A program made the translations under genes and the position numbers. Below the pieces are notes generated by a model, which was not told where the DNA came from, made no database searches, and saw only the letters and a list, made by a program, of their open reading frames with translations. From a virus, in the IMG/VR virus record IMGVR_UViG_3300042888_000978, positions 1 to 49,398 of that record: DNA of 49,398 nucleotides; one strand, written 5' to 3'. Each line of letters starts with the position of its first letter. The stretch's first letter is position 1. Shown in pieces: positions 39,527 through 48,240 of this stretch.

Positions 39527-41834
39527 TTGATGTGTCGGCTGGCAATATCAAAGCATTTTTCATTGCTTTCTTTTCAGCCTTGGTCAACGGTTTTTGAATT
39601 TCTTCAACTACAAAATCTAAATCATCGTTAACAATATTGATCTTGACCAACCCACCTTCTTTTAAATCACCAAATAGCACTCTACGACTCAATGGAGATT
39701 TGATCTTGTTGTCGATCAATCTTGCTAACGGTCGAGCACCCATCTTTTTATCATAGCCTTTGACTGCTAACCACTTGGTTGTTTCTGCATTTACACTGAT
39801 TTCGATACCCTTGTCCTTTAACTGACTGTTTAGTTCTCCAACAAACTTCTTTACAATCTGTACAACAACTTCTTGACTGAGCTTGGTAAATTTAATTACA
39901 GCATCTAATCTATTACGAAACTCCGGAGCAAAGAATTTTTTAATTGCTTTGTCATCTTCTCCGTCCTTGGCTAGGTCTCCAAATCCTATGGTATTGTTTT
40001 CATTGTCTCTTGCCCCAAGATTGCTGGTCATAACAAGTATGCAATTACGACCATCTGCTTGTTTGCCATTTGATCCTGTGACAAATCCGTTATCCATAAA
40101 CTGCAATAATATATTTGTGACATCTGGATGTGCTTTTTCTATTTCGTCTAGCAACAGCACACAGTTTGGTGTTTCCTGTAACTTGGTTATGAGTTGTCCA
40201 GCATTGTCTTCGTAGCCAACATAACCAGGCGGCGCACCAATCAATCGAGCCACCGAATGTTTTTCTTGATATTCACTCATATCGAATCTCACCAAGGGCA
40301 TTGACATTTTTTCACTGAGCTGTTTAGCAGTTTCAGTTTTGCCGCAGCCGGTCGGACCGAGAAACAAGAAACTGCCAATGGGTTTATTGGGAGTCTTCAT
40401 TCCTGCCTGCGCCACAAATATCTTATCCAATAGATTGTCCACAGCTTGATCTTGCCCAAACACAGCAGATTTCATGCCGTTTTCTAGATCAGCAAGATTT
40501 TTGCTTTCTTTCTGCGCTACATTTTCCAAAGGCATATTGATCATTTTGCTGAGTTCATAGGTAACCTGTTCTACGTCAACAATTTGATCAATACCTTCTT
40601 CGATGACAGCATCTTTAATTTTATATCTTGCGGCAGCGCAGTCTATGATGTCGATGGCCTTGTCCGGTAACTTTTTATCATTCATGTATTTCATTGACAG
40701 TTTTACAGCTTGATCAATAGCAGCATCTGTGATTTTAACATTGTGATGTTGCTCATAGTACTTGCGAATACCTTTGATAATTTTTACACTAAGTTCCGGA
40801 GTAGGCTCGTCAACTGTAACACGTTGGAATCTACGCATTAAGGCACGATCCTTTTCAAAGTGCTTGCGATATTCTTCCCAGGTAGTTGATGCAATTAATT
40901 TAATAACACCCTTAGTTAACATAGGCTTTAACATATTGGCCATATCGTTGCTAGACTGATTAGATGCACCGGCACCTTGCATCATGTGAGCTTCGTCAAT
41001 GAACAAGATAATCTTGCCTTTCTTTTCCAACGCAGTTAATACGGCCTTGATGCGTTCTTCAAAGTCGCCACGATATTTAGATCCAGCAAGTAACGCTGAG
41101 ATATCGAGAGTATATACCTGATGGTCTTGAATAAACTTAGGAACTTTCTTTTCAAAGATCTTGCGGGCTAGTCCTTCTGCAATGGCAGTTTTACCTACAC
41201 CGGGATCGCCCACCATTAAGACATTACATTTGCTACGGCGAGCAAGTATCAATTGTATTTTTTCTAATTCTTCATCTCGACCAATGACTGGATCTATCTT
41301 GCGTTGTTTGGCGTGCAAACTTAAATTTGTACAGAATTGATTTAATATTTTTTCTACTTGATTTACATTCACTACTTGATGCTCGCTTTCTTCTTCTTCT
41401 TGAATTATGTTTTCGTGAATGTATTTCACAAATTTTTCTTTGTGTATTCCGCCTTTATTAAAGAAATAAAACGCAAAACTATTTTTTTCACTTAGTATAC
41501 TTGCAATAACATCAAATATTTCAATCTTTTGTCTGCCACTGAACAACACCTGACTGAAACAACGATTGAGAACTCTTTCTACAGAATGAGTTTTTTTTGG
41601 TTTTTCAACGGCTGTATTTTTAATATCTTCGAGATTATTTTTGAGATAATGCTCTAGATTGGTTTTAATAAAATTAGCATCGGCACCGTATTGCTCTATG
41701 AGTTTGAATGTTGATTCGTCGCTCATCATACCAAATGCTAGATGTTCAATGGTGATATATTCGTGTGTTAGCTGTTTGGCAACTCCTACAGAAAATTCAA
41801 AGATATTTTGTAGACTTTGACTTGGTTCGATCAT
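39513..41834 (-). CDS. clpA: ClpA-like AAA+ unfoldase
   Basis: A 773-residue protein, near the 758 of E. coli ClpA. In order: Clp N-domain (residues 1-145), first AAA+ module with [12 protein letters not shown] (Walker A 209-216), [10 protein letters not shown] Walker B, then a second module with [11 protein letters not shown] and [15 protein letters not shown] segment after the GARDNENN stretch carries the IGF tripeptide with which ClpA/X dock to ClpP. It unfolds proteins and feeds ClpP. No clpP is in the window, so it would use host ClpP or act alone. It has its own sigma70-type promoter and follows dnaJ. Confidence 0.95.
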   Translation of the reverse strand: MIEPSQSLQNIFEFSVGVAKQLTHEYITIEHLAFGMMSDESTFKLIEQYGADANFIKTNLEHYLKNNLEDIKNTAVEKPKKTHSVERVLNRCFSQVLFSGRQKIEIFDVIASILSEKNSFAFYFFNKGGIHKEKFVKYIHENIIQEEEESEHQVVNVNQVEKILNQFCTNLSLHAKQRKIDPVIGRDEELEKIQLILARRSKCNVLMVGDPGVGKTAIAEGLARKIFEKKVPKFIQDHQVYTLDISALLAGSKYRGDFEERIKAVLTALEKKGKIILFIDEAHMMQGAGASNQSSNDMANMLKPMLTKGVIKLIASTTWEEYRKHFEKDRALMRRFQRVTVDEPTPELSVKIIKGIRKYYEQHHNVKITDAAIDQAVKLSMKYMNDKKLPDKAIDIIDCAAARYKIKDAVIEEGIDQIVDVEQVTYELSKMINMPLENVAQKESKNLADLENGMKSAVFGQDQAVDNLLDKIFVAQAGMKTPNKPIGSFLFLGPTGCGKTETAKQLSEKMSMPLVRFDMSEYQEKHSVARLIGAPPGYVGYEDNAGQLITKLQETPNCVLLLDEIEKAHPDVTNILLQFMDNGFVTGSNGKQADGRNCILVMTSNLGARDNENNTIGFGDLAKDGEDDKAIKKFFAPEFRNRLDAVIKFTKLSQEVVVQIVKKFVGELNSQLKDKGIEISVNAETTKWLAVKGYDKKMGARPLARLIDNKIKSPLSRRVLFGDLKEGGLVKINIVNDDLDFVVEEIQKPLTKAEKKAMKNALILPADTSNAET

Positions 41835-41862
41835 TAGTATTATTTCCTTAATTCAACAACTT

Positions 41863-41891
41863 ATTTTAACAAATTATAAATCTATTGTCAA
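41863..41891 (-). promoter_or_regulatory. Sigma70-type promoter for clpA
   Basis: On the minus strand, TTGACA (perfect) and TAAAAT are spaced by exactly 17 bases, beginning in the stop codon of dnaJ and lying before the clpA start with AAGGA between. It is a strong host-type promoter, probably early. Confidence 0.72.
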
Positions 41892-42721
41892 ATAAATTTC
41901 AACTTTGTTTGTTCAACAACATCTTTTTGTTCAGAGTTTAAATTCTTTGGAATCTCTATCTGTACTTTGATCAACAGATTGCCTCTGACCTTGGTTCTCA
42001 TATTAGGTAGACCTTCACCACGGCAACTTAATACCGTGTCTGGTTGTGTACCTGCTGGAATACCTATAGTCAATGTTTTTTTGTCAATGGTTTCTATAGT
42101 TATTTCGGAGCCCAGTATAGCATCCCAGGGAGAAATAAATTTCTTTATCATCAACATGTCGCCTTGTCTTTGAAACACAGAATGTGGTTTGACCAATATG
42201 TTGACAATTAAATCTCCCGGTGGCACATCTTTTAAGGTATGTTCTCCCATGCCTCTGTATCGTATCTGTTGTCCGCTTTCTATACCAGGCGGCACTTCAA
42301 TGTTTACTAGCCGTTTACTGCCATTGGGTATGCCTATCTCTGCATCTATTACTCTACCTTTGAGTATATCTTCGAGAGTAACCTCAATGTTTACATTCAA
42401 TGTTTTGTTTTTTCTTACTGCCCTGCCAGGACCAAATCCAAAATTACCAAAGACGTCTTCAAAGTTTCCTGTGTTGAAGTGAAATTCAAACGGACTTCCT
42501 TGCCTATAACTAGTATGTTGAGCATTGGGATCTACTCCCATATCAAACATCTGTTTTTTTTGAGGGTCACTGAGTGTTTCGTATGCCTCAGTTACTTCTT
42601 TAAATTTCTTCTCATCGCCGCCGCGATCAGGATGGTGTTTCATGGCCATCTTTCTGTAGGCAGCTTTGATATCTGCTTCCGAAGCAGATTTTGATATACC
42701 GAGTGTATTATAATAATCCAT
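41888..42721 (-). CDS. DnaJ/CbpA-like co-chaperone (type II, no zinc finger)
   Basis: A 277-residue protein. The J domain is complete (YYNTLGISKSASEADIKAAY) with HPD at 30-32, which triggers DnaK ATPase. A Gly/Phe-rich part follows (FEFHFNTGNFEDVFGNFGFG), then two beta-sandwich client-binding domains (VEVPPGIESG-like block, GDLIVNILVKPH). The Cys-rich zinc domain of type I DnaJ is absent, as in CbpA. It probably steers host DnaK to phage clients. It lies between a terminator and the clpA promoter; the short gap has no good ribosome site. Confidence 0.93.
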   Translation of the reverse strand: MDYYNTLGISKSASEADIKAAYRKMAMKHHPDRGGDEKKFKEVTEAYETLSDPQKKQMFDMGVDPNAQHTSYRQGSPFEFHFNTGNFEDVFGNFGFGPGRAVRKNKTLNVNIEVTLEDILKGRVIDAEIGIPNGSKRLVNIEVPPGIESGQQIRYRGMGEHTLKDVPPGDLIVNILVKPHSVFQRQGDMLMIKKFISPWDAILGSEITIETIDKKTLTIGIPAGTQPDTVLSCRGEGLPNMRTKVRGNLLIKVQIEIPKNLNSEQKDVVEQTKLKFI

Positions 42722-42731
42722 GTTCTTAAAT

Positions 42732-42758
42732 AAAAATAGGGTCGCTTGCGACCCTATT
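42732..42758 (-). terminator. Intrinsic terminator between lysis cassette and dnaJ
   Basis: A perfect 11-base inverted repeat (AATAGGGTCGC / GCGACCCTATT) with a tight loop is followed on the minus strand by TTTTTATTT. It would stop the late lysis unit just before dnaJ. It is the strongest hairpin seen in the window. Confidence 0.88.
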
Positions 42759-42778
42759 ATTTAAGCGAAATCTTTTAG

Positions 42779-43009
42779 TTACACAATTTTTATCAATGCA
42801 GAAACTCCATACACCAACATGGTTTTAAATTGTATATCGTCTGCTTCGGATTCTAATATATCGGTTCGAATTAAATCTTGAAGCAGCTCATTGTATTCTG
42901 ATTGGCTAATTTGGCCAGCTTGAAATGCTTCTGTTATCTGCAGAGCATATTGGGCTCTTTGGGCCATTGGACCTTGCCCTTGTGCTAACTGGTGTAATTC
43001 TTGACTCAT
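42779..43009 (-). CDS. Small helical protein in the lysis region
   Basis: A 76-residue helical protein (RAQYALQITEAFQAGQIS, SEYNELLQDLIRTDIL) with a weakly hydrophobic end (FKTMLVYGVSALIKIV). It overlaps the next gene by one base (TAATG type) and is the last gene before a strong terminator. No family is recognised. Confidence 0.52.
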   Translation of the reverse strand: MSQELHQLAQGQGPMAQRAQYALQITEAFQAGQISQSEYNELLQDLIRTDILESEADDIQFKTMLVYGVSALIKIV

Positions 43010-43407
43010 TAGAATCTCCCTATAACAGTTTTAGCCACTGTAGAGCTTTGTGTAATTAAAATCTTCTTTTTTATATCGCAATAGATTTCTGTACCTTGTT
43101 TTTCCAGGCTACGTTTATAAAAGTCGTCTACTGTAGATTCCATAGGTTTAACAAGTGTTAGCACATCTTTGGTTCCCTTGCTATCACTGTACAAAATAAA
43201 CCATTGTATGTTATCTTTAATAATTTTGACCTGTGCAGCATGAGGTTCTTTGCAGTTTAATTTTTCAACACTTTGTCTAATATCAATCACGCTTCTACTT
43301 TGATTGTCATCCCAAAAACTAGGTATTTGATCTTTAATATTTTGAAAAGAAAAGGTTGCACACCCTTGTAGAAGTGCAACCAGGCCTATAAGAACTAGAC
43401 GTTTCAT
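43009..43407 (-). CDS. Putative lipoprotein
   Basis: A 132-residue protein with a lipobox-type signal (VLIGLVALLQGC, Cys 16), so it is probably lipid-anchored. The rest (FWDDNQSRSVIDIRQSV, EKLNCKEPH) is soluble and periplasmic. It may help disrupt the outer membrane or exclude superinfection; unknown. It is joined to the gene before by ATGA. Confidence 0.6.
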   Translation of the reverse strand: MKRLVLIGLVALLQGCATFSFQNIKDQIPSFWDDNQSRSVIDIRQSVEKLNCKEPHAAQVKIIKDNIQWFILYSDSKGTKDVLTLVKPMESTVDDFYKRSLEKQGTEIYCDIKKKILITQSSTVAKTVIGRF

Positions 43408-43628
43408 TTTTTCTTACCGTCAGGTACTTCTGTAGCTTCGTGTTTTTTGTGCTTCTTAACTTCTTTGCACTCTTGCTTGGGCTTTTTGGTTTTTGGATCA
43501 ATAACAGGCTTGCCGTCTTTGCCCTGTAGGTCAACACAGATTTTTTTAGTTTCTGGCGTCTCGCAAGCACCGGCTACAGGAGCCATAGCAACTGCCGAAA
43601 CTAATAATAATGCTAATAAATTTTTCAT
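43404..43628 (-). CDS. Small secreted Lys-rich protein
   Basis: A 74-residue protein from ATG 43628 behind AAAGGA. The first ~20 residues (MKNLLALLLVSAVAMAPVAG) are a signal peptide with likely cleavage before ACETP. The rest is Lys/Asp/Glu with a few Cys (KICVDLQG, KPKQECKEVK). It is probably exported to the periplasm. The role is unknown. Confidence 0.57.
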   Translation of the reverse strand: MKNLLALLLVSAVAMAPVAGACETPETKKICVDLQGKDGKPVIDPKTKKPKQECKEVKKHKKHEATEVPDGKKK

Positions 43629-43638
43629 GATCATTCCT

Positions 43639-44184
43639 TTAAATTTGTGGTTGCTCTGGTTGCATGGGTGCAGGCTTTCCGCCAAACCCTGCAACTACTG
43701 CTGGTGATGAGACTGGAGTTGTTCCCCAGCTTGGTGCTGAATTAAACCCGCCACCTGTTGGTGCTCCAAATCCTGAATTGCCACCAAAGCTGCTCGGTGC
43801 TGGTGAATTATAACCACCGGATGAGCCGAAGCCTCCTGCTTGAGGTTGGCTAAATGTTGAAGGCCCGCTTGCAAATCCTGTTCCTGGTGTTTGTAGTCCG
43901 CCATTGTTTGCTCCTCCTAGTTTTTCCTGTGTGCGACCAAATGCCGCAATACCTAAAACTGCACCCATAGCAATATGGAATAGACCAGCACCTTGAAGTG
44001 TTAGCGGATTCCATTGTGTGAGACCTGTGCCTACAGTAGTTTGTAGCAGACTCCATAAGATAGGAAATACAACCATGTCCATAGTACAAACAAGCATATA
44101 CATCCAACCCATCATTGGACGCCATTTTGAGTTCATCCAATCTTCTTTTTTCTGTTCGCTTGCGCTTTTAGTTTCTTCAGCCAT
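43639..44184 (-). CDS. Holin-like protein (GTA-holin-type 3TM family)
   Basis: A 181-residue protein. The N-terminus is polar (EDWMNSKWRPMMGW), followed by hydrophobic helices (MYMLVCTMDMVVFPILWSLL; AGLFHIAMGAVLGIAAF). The NSKWRPMMGWMY block matches the 3TM holin family of gene-transfer agents and phages. The C-terminal half is an unusual Gly/Ser/Pro-rich disordered tail (GGFGSSGGYNSPAPSSFGG). It would make the inner-membrane hole that releases the endolysin and lipase. Confidence 0.72.
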   Translation of the reverse strand: MAEETKSASEQKKEDWMNSKWRPMMGWMYMLVCTMDMVVFPILWSLLQTTVGTGLTQWNPLTLQGAGLFHIAMGAVLGIAAFGRTQEKLGGANNGGLQTPGTGFASGPSTFSQPQAGGFGSSGGYNSPAPSSFGGNSGFGAPTGGGFNSAPSWGTTPVSSPAVVAGFGGKPAPMQPEQPQI

Positions 44185-44186
44185 GA

Positions 44187-44564
44187 TTACTTCTTCCCAC
44201 CATTAGACAATTGTCTGTCTTTGTGCTTTTCCAACTCTGCTACACGCCATGACAAAGTATCAATGATGGCACGGTTTGCGGCCTCACGGCTCACAGCGTC
44301 TGTGTTGGCTTGCATAAAGTCTTGGCGCAGTTTTTCACGAGCCAGTTCAGCACCCATGTTTGGTGCTTGTTTGTTGTCTGATGTCACCACCAACTGCATC
44401 TTGCCTTCAAGAATGGTAAGTTGATGACTCACACCACTCAGTGCATTCATCAAGTACACCACACAGGCAAACATGATTGGTAGCACAGCAAATGTTACCT
44501 TTTCGATCAGTGCGCCCTTGGCTTCGCCAGCACTCATCTTTTCTTTGATTTGTTCCAATTCCAT
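44187..44564 (-). CDS. Single-pass membrane protein with coiled coil, lysis region
   Basis: A 125-residue protein. A short cytosolic start, one membrane helix (FAVLPIMFACVVYLMNAL), then a long coiled coil (REKLRQDFMQANTDAVSREA). The form is like an i-spanin or antiholin. The better spanin pair is encoded upstream, so an accessory or antiholin role is also possible. Confidence 0.52.
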   Translation of the reverse strand: MELEQIKEKMSAGEAKGALIEKVTFAVLPIMFACVVYLMNALSGVSHQLTILEGKMQLVVTSDNKQAPNMGAELAREKLRQDFMQANTDAVSREAANRAIIDTLSWRVAELEKHKDRQLSNGGKK

Positions 44565-44565
44565 T

Positions 44566-45291
44566 TTATTCTTCTCCTGCTTTTTCTAATTTGGCAATAT
44601 AGTTTGCCATCATGTGATCAAACACACCAATGTACTTTTGCCCTTTGGCTCTAGCTTTTAGTCTACTACGGGCCATGTCTTTCACACGTTGCCAAGGAGT
44701 TAGATCTCTAAACTCACCGTAGAAGTTCATATACTTGTGTGTTCCGTGGTGTGTAAATCCCATCAACATAAAAGGAACTTTGGTCACATCATCACAGTTG
44801 TTCTGCACTCTGTAGTGTTCAACAAACACACTGTCAACAAACTCTTTGTTACCCACTCTCGGCGAACCGAATGTTACCAATGCTGTCACACGATCCTGTA
44901 TACGACTGGCAGCGATGGTGGCCATGGCAGCACCAAGACTATGACCGGTCACGTATAGGTTACCTGGATTGGCTTCTAGTGCGGCAGTGATACTGGGCCA
45001 CAATTTATTGATCTCACCTTTGAAACCAACATGTACCTTACCACCACAGGCTTCTAAGTTCTTACCAGATTTTAGGTCTGCCAACACATCTGACTTTTCA
45101 GTTACCTCAGTGCCTCTAAAACTCAGCACAGTAATAGTATCATTGGTTAACAGATATGCCTGTGCTCCGTCTATGTCGAAGAACTGAATAATCTTATATC
45201 CTAACGCTTTAAACTTGGCAGTGGAGGTTTTAGGATTGTCATATGTAGTTTGCGCTATGTTGGCAAACTCTAATAGTAGTTGTGTTTTCAT
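44566..45291 (-). CDS. Class 3 lipase-like alpha/beta hydrolase
   Basis: A 241-residue protein. ATG 45291 is chosen (TTG at 45303 is less likely). The GHSLGAA nucleophile elbow (Ser 118), NNCDDVTKVP (Asp 167 or 168) and HHGTHKY (His 182 or 185) are the catalytic triad of lipase class 3; TVLSFRGTE is the oxyanion part. No signal peptide is seen, so it could act after the holin opens or on the inner leaflet. The setting between holin and endolysin suggests membrane lipid hydrolysis in lysis. Confidence 0.84.
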   Translation of the reverse strand: MKTQLLLEFANIAQTTYDNPKTSTAKFKALGYKIIQFFDIDGAQAYLLTNDTITVLSFRGTEVTEKSDVLADLKSGKNLEACGGKVHVGFKGEINKLWPSITAALEANPGNLYVTGHSLGAAMATIAASRIQDRVTALVTFGSPRVGNKEFVDSVFVEHYRVQNNCDDVTKVPFMLMGFTHHGTHKYMNFYGEFRDLTPWQRVKDMARSRLKARAKGQKYIGVFDHMMANYIAKLEKAGEE

Positions 45292-45293
45292 TT

Positions 45294-45857
45294 TTATATC
45301 CAAAGGTATAGGCCGTTTAGGCTTAGTAGTATACCAACGCCTGCTACTACAAAACTGCCCCAGAACATGGCTACACTAACTGCTAAAATACTTGCTGATA
45401 GCACAACAATAGCCAATTGGTAGGCCGTGCTTGCATAACCAATCCAAGGACTAGACTTTTTAGCTTCTTCACGAACTGCTTCCATTTCTCTTGCTTTAAC
45501 AGCAATTTCTTTCTTGTCAACATCCATGCGTTCTTTTTCAGCTTGGAATTCTTCTTTTAGTTTTGGATCAGCAGTTGTCTTGGCGGCAATTTCGTATGTA
45601 ACCCCACGACCTGCTTTGGCTTGGTATTGTGCCCAAGTATTGTTGGCACCTAGTGTATTGTTTAATACTGTGCTGGATAGTTTGCCACCATACCATGCAT
45701 TAACTGCCAGCAACAGAGCAAAGATGGAAATAACCATACCTGCTTTGTCTTTTAATTTTGCTTCACGCTCTGATCTTGATCCTACTGGAGGCTTAGGTGC
45801 GTCTGGATCTTTTGGTTGTTTGTTTACTAAATTTAATACTGAATCTATTAATGCCAT
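45294..45857 (-). CDS. DUF4337-like membrane protein
   Basis: A 187-residue protein with an N-terminal membrane helix (MVISIFALLLAVNAWYGG), a long coiled-coil (KEEFQAEKERMDVDKKEI), then two hydrophobic helices at the end (AIVVLSASILAVSVAMFW, SFVVAGVGILLSLNGLYL). The pattern fits DUF4337. It sits between lipase and lipoprotein genes in the lysis unit; the role is unknown. Confidence 0.62.
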   Translation of the reverse strand: MALIDSVLNLVNKQPKDPDAPKPPVGSRSEREAKLKDKAGMVISIFALLLAVNAWYGGKLSSTVLNNTLGANNTWAQYQAKAGRGVTYEIAAKTTADPKLKEEFQAEKERMDVDKKEIAVKAREMEAVREEAKKSSPWIGYASTAYQLAIVVLSASILAVSVAMFWGSFVVAGVGILLSLNGLYLWI

Positions 45858-45889
45858 CTTTCGCTCCTGCTTAATATACTACTATTTAA

Positions 45890-46117
45890 TCAAAATCCAA
45901 ATAAGTTCTTTTTGGGTTCTGTTAAAAACTTCTCTGCAATTGTAGCACCCTTTGCTCTTACGTGAGCATCTGGACTGTGCAACATATCGTTAATCAATGC
46001 AGCCTTGGCCATTTGTTCCATGGTTTTATCTCTAGACACAGATTTTTCAACTTCTGGATTAGACATAATCGCGCAACCCGACAGCATTAGGGCTATAATA
46101 CCAATTGTAATTTTCAT
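45890..46117 (-). CDS. Small putative lipoprotein
   Basis: A 75-residue protein with a lipobox-type signal (IGIIALMLSGC, Cys 15). The mature part (NPEVEKSVSRDKTMEQMAKAA) is helical. ATGA joins it to the preceding o-spanin-like gene. It may sit on the outer-membrane inner face. The role is unknown. Confidence 0.6.
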   Translation of the reverse strand: MKITIGIIALMLSGCAIMSNPEVEKSVSRDKTMEQMAKAALINDMLHSPDAHVRAKGATIAEKFLTEPKKNLFGF

Positions 46118-46380
46118 TTTACACTCTCATAAATGCGTTTTTGTTCCTGATACCAATCATTCCAGCCGTCAACTTTGGCTGCACACTCGTAATACATACC
46201 GTAGTTTTGTACAACTACCTTAAGCATTTCTGTAATAGCAACTCGATCGCCTTCTATTTTTTTAAGACTGTCGCATCTTTCTACTAGGGCTTTAGGAACA
46301 TCTGGAAACTTTTGTTTTACTGGAACAGGAGTAGAACAAGCAGCTAGAACTAGAGTAAGACTTAGAATAATGTATTTCAT
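46114..46380 (-). CDS. o-spanin-like lipoprotein (Rz1-like)
   Basis: An 88-residue protein with a lipobox (LTLVLAACS, Cys 15), then a proline-containing stretch (TPVPVKQKFPDVP) and helices with two further Cys. Short lipoproteins paired with a coiled-coil membrane protein are typical outer spanin subunits, which fuse the two membranes at lysis. It overlaps the i-spanin-like gene by ATGA. Confidence 0.68.
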   Translation of the reverse strand: MKYIILSLTLVLAACSTPVPVKQKFPDVPKALVERCDSLKKIEGDRVAITEMLKVVVQNYGMYYECAAKVDGWNDWYQEQKRIYESVK

Positions 46381-46865
46381 TTCTTACCCTCTGCTGCCTT
46401 GTTCATATCAGCAGCTTGGTTATGTATATCGATGATCTCTTTAGGCACAGGACATTGTTCAATGTATTTGATGATTTCTTCTTTCTTTACAACTTCACGG
46501 TCAAGATATTGTGTAATGTATTCAGTCTTGCCTTTGATTACTTTGGTTTTTTCAACTATTTTTTGTTCTATGACTGTGTTGGTTTCTTTTGATTGTTGTT
46601 CAGCAACAGCAACTCGTGCTTCAGCTTCGGCAACCTTTGCTCGCCATGCCATTTCTGTATCATAACCGCCACGTAGCCACACGCCCAACACCAGCAACAC
46701 AATGCCAACTGGTTGTAGTATCTTTACATAGTTTCCGTAGAATGGAATCCACTTGCCTAACCAACCAGCAAGTACTCCAGTAACACCAGCAGCAATGATG
46801 AGCCAATATAAGCCGCTTAGTACAGCATCAGGTACTAGACCAATCATCCATGCTACTTGGCTCAT
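46377..46865 (-). CDS. i-spanin-like membrane protein (Rz-like)
   Basis: A 162-residue protein. N-terminal hydrophobic helices (YWLIIAAGVTGVLAGWLG; VGIVLLVLGVWL), then a long coiled coil (VAEAEARVAVAEQQSKET, VIEQKIVEKTKVIKG). The layout and its position next to a lipoprotein gene suggest the inner-membrane spanin, though two helices instead of one is unusual. It starts overlapping the endolysin stop. Confidence 0.66.
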   Translation of the reverse strand: MSQVAWMIGLVPDAVLSGLYWLIIAAGVTGVLAGWLGKWIPFYGNYVKILQPVGIVLLVLGVWLRGGYDTEMAWRAKVAEAEARVAVAEQQSKETNTVIEQKIVEKTKVIKGKTEYITQYLDREVVKKEEIIKYIEQCPVPKEIIDIHNQAADMNKAAEGKK

Positions 46866-47494
46866 TAGTGTGCTCCGAAGATATGCAGAGCGTGTTCGTA
46901 ATGTTTAATGCGATCTTCTAGGCCGATAGTCCCGCCGTTGATGCGTTTGGTTAATGTTAGGATATCACCTGCATCTGCCCACTGGTTTAGTTTGTTTTGT
47001 TCCCAGAAGAAACAGGCCGACTGTACAGCACCTTCAAATGTCTGTAGGTATTCGCTGGCTTCTTCAACAGGAATATCTAATGAACCTGCAAAGAATGTGT
47101 AATTGTTCTTGCCAGTCAATTGAATAAGTCCACGACCACAATAACGGAATCCGTCACCACTTGCTTCGTCCCCGTTGCCCATACGGTTAGCGTACACTCG
47201 GTTAGCAATCATTTCACCCTTGCCTGCATATTGAGCAGCCGTAGCATCATCCGGGAAGTACTTGGGAAACACTCTGCGTAGGCTAGCTGCCTTGTAGTTT
47301 AAATTTTCTTTTAGAAAAACAAAGCCACCGCTTTCGTGAGCGCATTGTGCTAGGAAAGCAGCCACCCGTTGTGGAGTTGTAATTTCGTATTCTGGAAGTA
47401 TTTCGTAAATTGCTTCAAACCATTGATCCGCATAGGGATTCTTTGGAATCATTTCTTTTAGCTGTTGTTTGGTAAAATCAAATGTAAAACTCAT
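46865..47494 (-). CDS. Endolysin, glycoside hydrolase family 19
   Basis: A 209-residue protein. The AHESGGF motif gives the catalytic Glu 54, with second Glu 63 nine residues later (LKENLNY). GRGLIQLTGKNNY and the KRINGGTIGLEDR end match the GH19 chitinase-like endolysins, which cut peptidoglycan between sugars. No signal peptide, so it relies on the holin. First of the lysis unit and ATGA-coupled to the conserved structural-like gene before it. Confidence 0.9.
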   Translation of the reverse strand: MSFTFDFTKQQLKEMIPKNPYADQWFEAIYEILPEYEITTPQRVAAFLAQCAHESGGFVFLKENLNYKAASLRRVFPKYFPDDATAAQYAGKGEMIANRVYANRMGNGDEASGDGFRYCGRGLIQLTGKNNYTFFAGSLDIPVEEASEYLQTFEGAVQSACFFWEQNKLNQWADAGDILTLTKRINGGTIGLEDRIKHYEHALHIFGAH

Positions 47495-48240
47495 TGCTCA
47501 ATCCTTTGTAGTAGCATTGCTTGACCACGGTTGTCAAACATAAATTTGTCGCCTACCTTGTTGATATTGTAGTCGCCTAGTATTTTAGTTAGCCAAAATA
47601 TTTCACTAGTGGCTGCATCATCCATTATGATTGCGTCTACTACACCTTCTAGGATAGAATCAGTAGCAGCTTCTTTAACCATACGCAGTTTGACCTGCTT
47701 GTTAAAAGGTTTATGGATTGTGATAACATCACCTTCTAGTGTTAGATCGTCCATTAGAGTTTTGTTGAAGAAACGTTTAATGCCTTCCGTTTGTAATTTA
47801 TTTAGATTGCGATCGTATTTGTCGGGAGTAGGAGGAACAATTCGATCCAATGATTCTTGAGTCATATCAAATTCATCAGTCATCTTGTGATATTTAAATT
47901 TCCAGTTATCTATTCCTGTAAGTTTCTCAACTCCGTGAGTAATTTCTTCAATTTGTTTAGAAATTTGGGGGGTACGATTTAGTTCGACAAATACAAAATA
48001 TTCACCTTTGGCGTTTTCTCCAGAGCTGACATCGGAATCAAGAACAAACTCAAATCCTTTTTCTATAAATTCCATGACGTCCTTGGCAGGATTTCGATCT
48101 TTGACTTTAAAGGTAATTACGCAAACATCTCGGTCTTCACCCATTTTAGATCTATGACTGTCAATCTCGAATAGTGGATAGATCATTTCTTGTAGATCTA
48201 ACGATCTCAATCCTTCGTTAAGCTGCTGGTTGTTCTGCAT
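47491..48240 (-). CDS. Conserved T4-like phage protein, function unknown
   Basis: A 249-residue protein. ATG 48240 lies behind AGGA; a longer frame start at 48294 is inside the preceding gene. Conserved pieces: YPLFEIDSHRSKMGEDRD, VMEFIEKGFEFVLDSDVS, a DKFMFDNRGQAMLL end. It belongs to a protein set conserved in marine T4-like phages next to structural or lysis genes. The first domain looks alpha/beta. The role is unknown. Confidence 0.6.
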   Translation of the reverse strand: MQNNQQLNEGLRSLDLQEMIYPLFEIDSHRSKMGEDRDVCVITFKVKDRNPAKDVMEFIEKGFEFVLDSDVSSGENAKGEYFVFVELNRTPQISKQIEEITHGVEKLTGIDNWKFKYHKMTDEFDMTQESLDRIVPPTPDKYDRNLNKLQTEGIKRFFNKTLMDDLTLEGDVITIHKPFNKQVKLRMVKEAATDSILEGVVDAIIMDDAATSEIFWLTKILGDYNINKVGDKFMFDNRGQAMLLQRIEQ

